Shown here piece after piece: positions 58,360 to 64,000 of a stretch of 64,000 bases of DNA (position 1 is the stretch's first letter; the number at the start of each line of letters is the position of its first letter). This DNA comes from Ephemerocybe angulata (lineage: Eukaryota; Basidiomycota; Agaricomycetes; Agaricales; Psathyrellaceae). The notes under the pieces are model-generated. The model was not told the DNA's origin. It was given only the letters and a program-made list of their open reading frames with translations, and did no database searches. The DNA lies in the NCBI GenBank assembly GCA_013368325.1, contig JAACJK010000115.1, forward strand, positions 534,939 through 598,938. Direction: 5' to 3'. Both the position numbers and the translations under genes were made by a program.

Positions 58360-59489
58360 CTAAGCATGCGTAACGAAACCCCTACCATGGGCTGTGACAT
58401 AAGCCTCGTATGCAGCAATGAGAGAGCGGTGCCGGGTGAAGCTAGCAGCGGAGACACCGGTGACAAAAGGAGAGGTACTCATCCTATTTAGGCATCAGAA
58501 AAATTGCTAGAAGGCAGGAAGTTGGGATACACCCACCAGTCGCCGAAGACCCCAACTCTAATTCCGCGGGTAACCGTGTAGTAGCGTTCGCCTGTGAGTA
58601 AACGAGAGAGTTAGTTACCAAATGTAGCACTCTATCCGTGAAAGGGTACATACAGCCGTTGCCGGCGTAAACCGCAGATTCGGGTGCAGGGGGAGGAACA
58701 TTAGGACCCAAGGAGTGGAAGCCGGGAATCGGTGCGATCGGCGCAGGAACTTCGATAGGCGCGGCGGGAGGGGCGGCAGGAGCGATCCCCACAGGCGCGG
58801 CGGGAGGGCGGCAGGAGCGATCCCCACAGGCGCGGCGGGAGGGGCGGCAGGAGCGGTCCCCACCAAAGTAGCGGCAATGGGGCTGGGTCCAGCCACAACG
58901 GTGGCGGCGGCGGCGGGAATGGGACCAGCGGCGGCGGGAGAGGGTCCAACAACCACAGCAGCAGCGGGAGTGGCACCAGGGGCGGCGTGAGTGGTTCCAG
59001 CCACGACAGCGGCCACGGGAGCGCTGGGAGCAGGAGCAGCAGAAGAAGGGGCTGCATCATCTGTCAGCATATATGATGGAAGGTAACTGTGATTAATAAA
59101 GAAGAGTAGATACCAGTGCTAGGGGGAGGGGAGACTTGATCGAACTCCTCATCCTCGAAATCGCTTACGCTGATGGGTGCAGTGACGATGCCGGTTCCCC
59201 TGCACCTAGCGCAAGTGCTGAGTTCTAAATAGCGGGTTATCTCAGAATATCGGGCATGAAACAAATCGTAACACATACCATGTTCGTCGTCACCAGGACG
59301 GACGAAAGAATCCAAGATGAGGTGGCCTAATTGTCCAAGGGTGAGGTTGCACAGTGCTGGAGACATAAGGTAGAACATACGATCATCATAGCACGGATCA
59401 AAGAGCCAAGGAGCCTCAACAGCGCTGGAGATAGCGACGCGATTGATGGTCGCGACACCCTCAGAGCTGGTGTTGGCTTGGTTGACCAT
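58360..59489 (-). pseudogene. Gene with RNase H1 N-terminal-like domain and Ala/Pro-rich linker, frame-offset
   Basis: It starts at 59489 with MVNQANTSSEGVATINRVAI. The next exon is ..LSTCARCRGTGIVTAPISVSDFEDEEF, with a CxxCxGxG zinc-knuckle-like motif. Then comes a long Ala/Pro/Gly/Thr linker, and at the end NGCERYYTVTRGIRVGVFGDW joined to SPFVTGVSAASFTRHRS..AAYEAY, which fits the RNase H1 N-terminal (caulimovirus VI-type) hybrid-binding fold. The linker contains three near-identical 36-bp units; the middle one is a base short (GGGAGGGCGG against GGGAGGGGCGG), so the frame before and after it does not match. It is either a pseudogene or a single-base sequence error. Such proteins are multi-copy in Agaricomycetes and often lie near transposons. 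Confidence 0.6.
58764..58872. repeat. Short tandem repeat, about three 36-bp units
   Basis: The unit GGCGCGGCGGGAGGGGCGGCAGGAGCGATCCCCACA occurs three times; the middle copy lacks one G. It encodes Ala/Pro-rich sequence in the minus-strand gene. Confidence 0.8.
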
Positions 59490-59733
59490 TAGATCAAAAA
59501 TGTTGATAATCGACTGGAGAGAGAAAGTGTTGGAAAAGGGATAATGGCGTTAGTCACTGTATCAGGGGGTTATATAGGAACAGATCCCTACTTACGTCTG
59601 GCAATTTGTACAAACAAGTACGAATCTGTGGACACTCGAGAAGGCCGGGACCAGGTTGAACTTGTGATCGAAAGTACCCAAATAAGGCTATGGGAGGCCT
59701 CCAGAGACAGATTTGGAGCTTCCGAAAAAGACA

Positions 59734-59776
59734 ATGCATTAGAAATAGCTAGGTTTATAATGCATTTCGATGCATT
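59734..59776. repeat. Three ATGCATT motifs between divergent genes
   Basis: ATGCATTAG at 59734, ATGCATTTC at 59760 and ATGCATTGG at 59770, within 43 bp. This is the same core as the cluster at 48.5-49.6 kb. They lie between the start codons of the genes at 59489 (minus) and 59847 (plus). Confidence 0.75.
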
Positions 59777-59846
59777 GGAGTTTCACAGCTCTCCACTCTT
59801 TTCAGACGCCCTATCAGGATCCTATCTCGTCCCTGGTCAGGTCAAT

Positions 59847-62800
59847 ATGGCGCCTCAAAGCTGGCTTTCAGAAATACGACGAACCTACTGCGAGTCCTTC
59901 CTCCCCGAATACTCTGAATGCCGGGTCAAGAAGAGGTACAAGCAATTTTGGCTTAAGCTCTTCGCCGGCTACCTCACGATGTTCCCACTTGTCGAGGATA
60001 CGTTCCCAGGGTTAAAGCTAGGAGATCTCAACGACGAACAAATGGGGCAGTACTCATCGCCCTCGGGAAGCTACAGAAGGTGGTCTCACTAGTTCCTCTT
60101 CATCCCATCACCGGATACTAATCTCCAGACTCCACCGAATGTAGCGGTTGAAGGAGTGGTTTCGATGGCAGTTCAACCCTAGGAGCAGGAACAACACCGT
60201 ATCGGTCTCGCCCAAGCTTCTGAAGGAAATCTACGCGCCTCGAACACGGGGACTGAAGGCGTACGAGGCTTTCGCCAAGCTCTACCCAGAGAAAGTGTCA
60301 GCTGCCTTGGAAGAACGCTGTGAGAAGGATGGAATAGAGAAGGCAAAAAAGGTCTCGAGATGGCACGGCGTATGTAAGGAACTGTATAATAACGCTACCG
60401 AAGAAGAGATACAAGCCGTTGAGGAACGGATTGCGGACGACGCAGAGGAGGAAGAGGAGGGTGAAGATGGGGAACCAGAGACTTATCATCGGTATGTTTT
60501 GCAAATCCTTCCAACGATAGACCCAGTTCTAACTCACCTCGACCTAGGTTCCTCACCTCGCTTCCCAGTGTTCTCTCCGCTGTTGTAGATCCGGCTGTCC
60601 GCAAGGCAGGTGTTCTCGCAGTAGTGACGATTGTGGGTCCCGAACCGGCGTCTGATGGCCAAATCAAAGTCCACACGTGAGCATCCCAAATTGGGACATC
60701 GCTGTATCAGGAGTCAGGACTGATCTCAAACCTCAGGCTGCAGTTCGGTGACAAGGACAAGACACCCTTGTTCGCCGCTACTTGGAACGAATATGAGCGT
60801 GTTTTTGTCACAGCGCTTTCTCAGTTTGCTAAGCGCCATGAGTTTCGTACGCGCCATTTTCCCATTTCCACCGTATCTCTCTGACTTCTGTCTTTGTCTT
60901 TCAGTGCCAGAGCTTTGCGCCCAACGAGCTCTCAACAAAGATGTAAGGGCTTCTGGGTCACAAGGTGCGTCCTATGATCACTAGGAAGTAGTATTATTCT
61001 GATAGATATCCTGACAGGTCTATCCGCCACTAAGGAAGCTTCCCCGAACTCGATACCGTCCATGAACCCACCAGTCCCTGCCCCCACGGTCTCCACGACG
61101 TCCACGGAGACCAACACCCCCAAATCGATTCCTCACCCTCAATCGAATTCCTCCAACCTTCTATCTACCCTTCCGAACCTACCCAAAACCATCGAGACCA
61201 GTCAAGGTGCAGGAGTCGAACACGGCGATTCGGCTTCGCCTGCCTTCGCGAACCATCCCAATGCTGGCTCTACCGCCATAAATGGCTCTGGGGCTGAAAT
61301 TGGCTTGCTGAGGTCCGCCTTCCCGAATCGCGGTGACTCCAATTCATCTACCGTAGGAGCCCAAAATAGCTTCGCATCTCAGTCTCTGTCTTCGTCTTCA
61401 TCCGCCCTGTCTTCGTCTTCATCCGCCTTCCCCAATCAAGCCATTGACAACGGCGGCGACTTTCCTTGCCCGATGTCCAATCTTTTTCCCTTTCCGGACC
61501 ATACCGCGCCTTCGAATGGTTCCGCCGCATCGTGGTGCGACATCAATCTTCATCAGGCAGGTGTTTCGATTCAGATCCCTCCTTCTCAGACTGGTGAGTG
61601 CATATCACCCGTTCGCCTTACCAGTCTGATTAAGCATTCATCTAGCTACGTGGACGTGAGCATGGGGAACATGACCGCTAACTGGAAGGATGATCCCATG
61701 TTCGCCGGTACTGCAGGGGATTTGACATCGCAGGATTCTAGCTACAGAAATAATCGCCTTGCATCACATAACCATCTTCTCCCTCCCGTGAACGACTTTG
61801 ACACAGAACCAGAGTTCGATATGTCTGCACTTGGGCAGGAGAGGGAGTCGGAACCTGAGGGCGTAAACCCGAGCTATCGGCCGGGGTCAGCGCTGGATGC
61901 CGCTCTGAAGCTTTGGACGAGAGGGCTAAGGCAAAAGAACCATCTGTACGGACTAAAAACGTGCGTTATATTACCCTACTAACTCAGAACGCTGACTCAT
62001 TCCAGAACAGTCTACGGTCAACCGTCATCAATGTGCTTTGGATACTGCTTCGAAGTCCGTCGACACCTCGTTCCCTGCGCCCAAAATATTTTCTTCTGTC
62101 AATCTGCATGAGCTCCCCGATCAAAGTGCTCGGTAAACCGCGGTGCCTCTGACGCCAATTCGGTTCCCAAGGTTGGGATACCCGCCAACTCCTCTGTCAA
62201 TAGATCATCCCCTTTGACGCGTAGCACTACTGTCACCACCACGAGTCAGGTTCTTTTTGATATCACCAACAGCATCCCGATACCAGTCTCACATCTAGTC
62301 TCAATCCCGCCACCAACGCCGACATCACCGTCCCCAATCGCGAGAACATACCCCCAGGTGTCAATCTCTCTGCCTCGGTATCGGCCTCAGGATCTCACTC
62401 ATCGCGCGGAAGGCGCATACCAGTAGTACCGATGTGATCCCTCTCACTCAGACACAATGGGTGAATCCAACTCCCGTTGCCAAACCCCAGCTAGCTCTCA
62501 ATGCCAGCCCCCACGTCGAGGCACCCTCCACAATGCTGATGTTCAAATTGAGAAGCCGCCCCCAACGCCAACCCCATATCAAGGAGCCCGCCCCGTCGCC
62601 AACCCGGTCGCCAACGCTGTTATCAAGAACCCCGCTCCCATTGCCAGTCCCTCCATCGGGCACCCTCCCGCAGCGCTGACGTTCAAATCGAGAAGCCCAC
62701 CCCCAACGCCAACCCCCATATCAAGGCCCCCATCGCCAACCCCCATGTCGAGAAGCCCGCCCCCGTCGCCAAATCATCAGCGGCAAAACCGGCCCCAGCA

Positions 62801-63696
62801 ACCTCCACTTCTGACGTAAATGCCGCTTCCTTGCCTGAAGAAGATACAAGTCGGAGGCGTTCTGCGCGGCCAGCAAAGCCTTCCACTCAACGAGAGAAGC
62901 AACAACTGATTGGAGCAACATACCAGACGTCGAGGCCATGTCCCGTTGGGGATGAGCAGGACGCCGATAAGGAACCGGAGTGTTTGCTAATGCTGTCGCT
63001 GATCTCAGAAACGCTGAACTTGGCATCGAGTGGCTGGGGCTGGTGGATAAGTGGTGTGCATTGGAGTCTTCGCTTGGGTTTGGAAAGTCACTCAAGGTGC
63101 GCCGTCCTTCTTGCCTCTCCCCAAGTCGAACTGATGACGATTCTTTATTATTTAGGGTTCTCTCCCTGTACAAGATCGCCCCGCTGAATGGAGTAAGTGG
63201 ACTACAAAGTCGTCAAAAGGCGCTCGGAACCATGTCGCCCCTCCCTTTATTGATGATCCAGCCGAGATAGGCATTGCGATCGTAAAGTGGTGGTGTCGTT
63301 GCCAGCCCGCATTCCGTCTCAACCCCGGCGAAGTCCTTCCTCTGCCCGTCTATGCTGGCCCCGATCCGAATGTCAACATGAGTGCATGGGCCCCGCTCTG
63401 TAAATCCGGTCCAAACGGACTTATTTCGCTCTTGGTTTTGATACTCTGGTGGGGTCGGGCAGCGGCGGGAGGTCCGACGTGCTACAGGGACGACTCGAGA
63501 GATAGTTGGAGGGCTTTAGTTTTGGATGTCAGCCGCACTTTCGATGAGCTGAGTGTCGTGGCGCCGAACCTTAAGAACCGGGGCGTCAAACGTCGATGCG
63601 AAACCCAGCCCACGAGGACCACCCAAAAGAGGTATGTACGAGCTCACTGATCTGACGACTTTTCAACTGATATATGTTTGTAGGGCTCGACCCTAG
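59847..63696 (+). pseudogene. Large multi-exon gene of a repetitive Agaricomycete family, frame-disturbed
   Basis: It begins MAPQSWLSEIRRTYCESFLPEY..., with FWLKLFAGYLTMFP, then (exon 60145-60491) RLKEWFRWQFNPRSRNN..LKAYEAFAKLYPEKV. Exons 60548-60676 (RFLTSLPSVLSAVV..) and from 60738 (LQFGDKDKTPLFAATWNEYERVF..) lead into a long Ser/Pro/Asn-rich middle (about 61020-62900, with PVAKP/ANPHVEKPAPV-like repeats). Near 63 kb lies ..LGLVDKWCALESSLGF. Exon 63156-63631 reads GSLPVQDRPAEWSKWTT...GPNGLISLLVLILWWGRAA...ALVLDVSRTF, and the last exon 63684-63696 ends at TAG. These W-rich blocks mark a family that is high-copy in mushroom genomes and probably transposon-linked; its function is unknown. At about 60050 the frame jumps by one base (..DEQMGQ to ALGKLQK), and near 62.3 and 62.95 kb it changes again without clear introns. 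Confidence 0.55.
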
Positions 63697-64000
63697 TTCG
63701 AATTGTTATCTTGACCCGATTCCCGATCTTGACCTGACCGCCTTCTTTAGGGTGGACCTATTGTCACTACCGAGCACTACCATTACCTATGTTATTCTTG
63801 AGTAGCGCACGGTCAATAACCCCCACTTCTTGGTACTGGAGAGTAGAGGATCAAGGCGAATTAGAGATGCATCACGATGCAACAAACGTGTAGGAGTGGC
63901 TCGTCGGATGGCGTGGATGCATTAGGGTAGCAACATCACCTCCTCCACCGTGGTCACAGAACATCGGCGCTCCTTCTACGACACGAGTCCAGCGATGCAT
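63697..64000. other. Right edge of the window, with ATGCAT sites
   Basis: No gene seen. ATGCAT occurs at 63868, 63917 (ATGCATTAGG) and 63995, so the motif cluster seen at 48.5-49.6 kb reappears here and may continue beyond the window. Confidence 0.6.

Overview
The window looks like a piece of a filamentous basidiomycete genome, most likely an Agaricomycete (mushroom-forming fungus). Genes are split by many short introns (about 45-70 bp) with GT..AG borders. TATA boxes sit close to the start codons. Several families are typical of these fungi: DUF6533-type seven-helix proteins, tandem seven-helix proteins of the 'LYG...DYPLYPGGP' kind, a Git3/cAMP-receptor-like GPCR, and a KDZ transposase with its CxC2 zinc cluster. 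There are no bacterial-style operons, rRNA genes or CRISPR arrays.

Layout. 1-30.3 kb is repeat-rich. A 7.1-kb block is present twice (1-7127 and 15310-22436), with only three substitutions seen by eye. The second copy, with about 470 bp more on its left, has short terminal inverted repeats and lies inside an intron of a DUF6533-type gene (13558-23154). That gene's exons still splice in frame across it. A full-length paralogue (28331-30306) and a 3' remnant of a third (about 9.4-9.7 kb) show that this was a tandem DUF6533 array broken up by insertions. A second, older repeat family, called E2 here, fills the gaps at 9.7-12, 24-27, 32.2, 34.5-36.6, 42-43.4 and 45.5-46 kb, in both orientations.

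30.8-48.4 kb is the gene-bearing middle. It holds a 200-aa secreted protein, a seven-exon short-chain dehydrogenase, two tandem seven-helix membrane proteins of identical exon structure, an alpha/beta hydrolase of the proline iminopeptidase type, a small BRI3-like membrane protein, and a nine-exon GPCR.

48.4-64 kb looks like transposon territory. It starts with a dense field of ATGCATTA motifs and a 227-bp tandem duplication. Then come an acidic-protein gene, an apparently intact 1103-aa KDZ transposase read on the minus strand, a divergently read partner gene of the MGRRA type, two small genes, a gene with an RNase H1 N-terminal-like domain, and a large multi-exon gene of a repetitive Agaricomycete family. 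The last two carry single-base frame offsets. The same ATGCAT motif recurs between those two genes and at the right edge of the window. This raises the possibility of a multi-gene KDZ-type element or nested elements.

Exon borders were worked out by hand from splice signals, frame continuity and paralogue comparison. No database search was run, and family names rest on recognised motifs.
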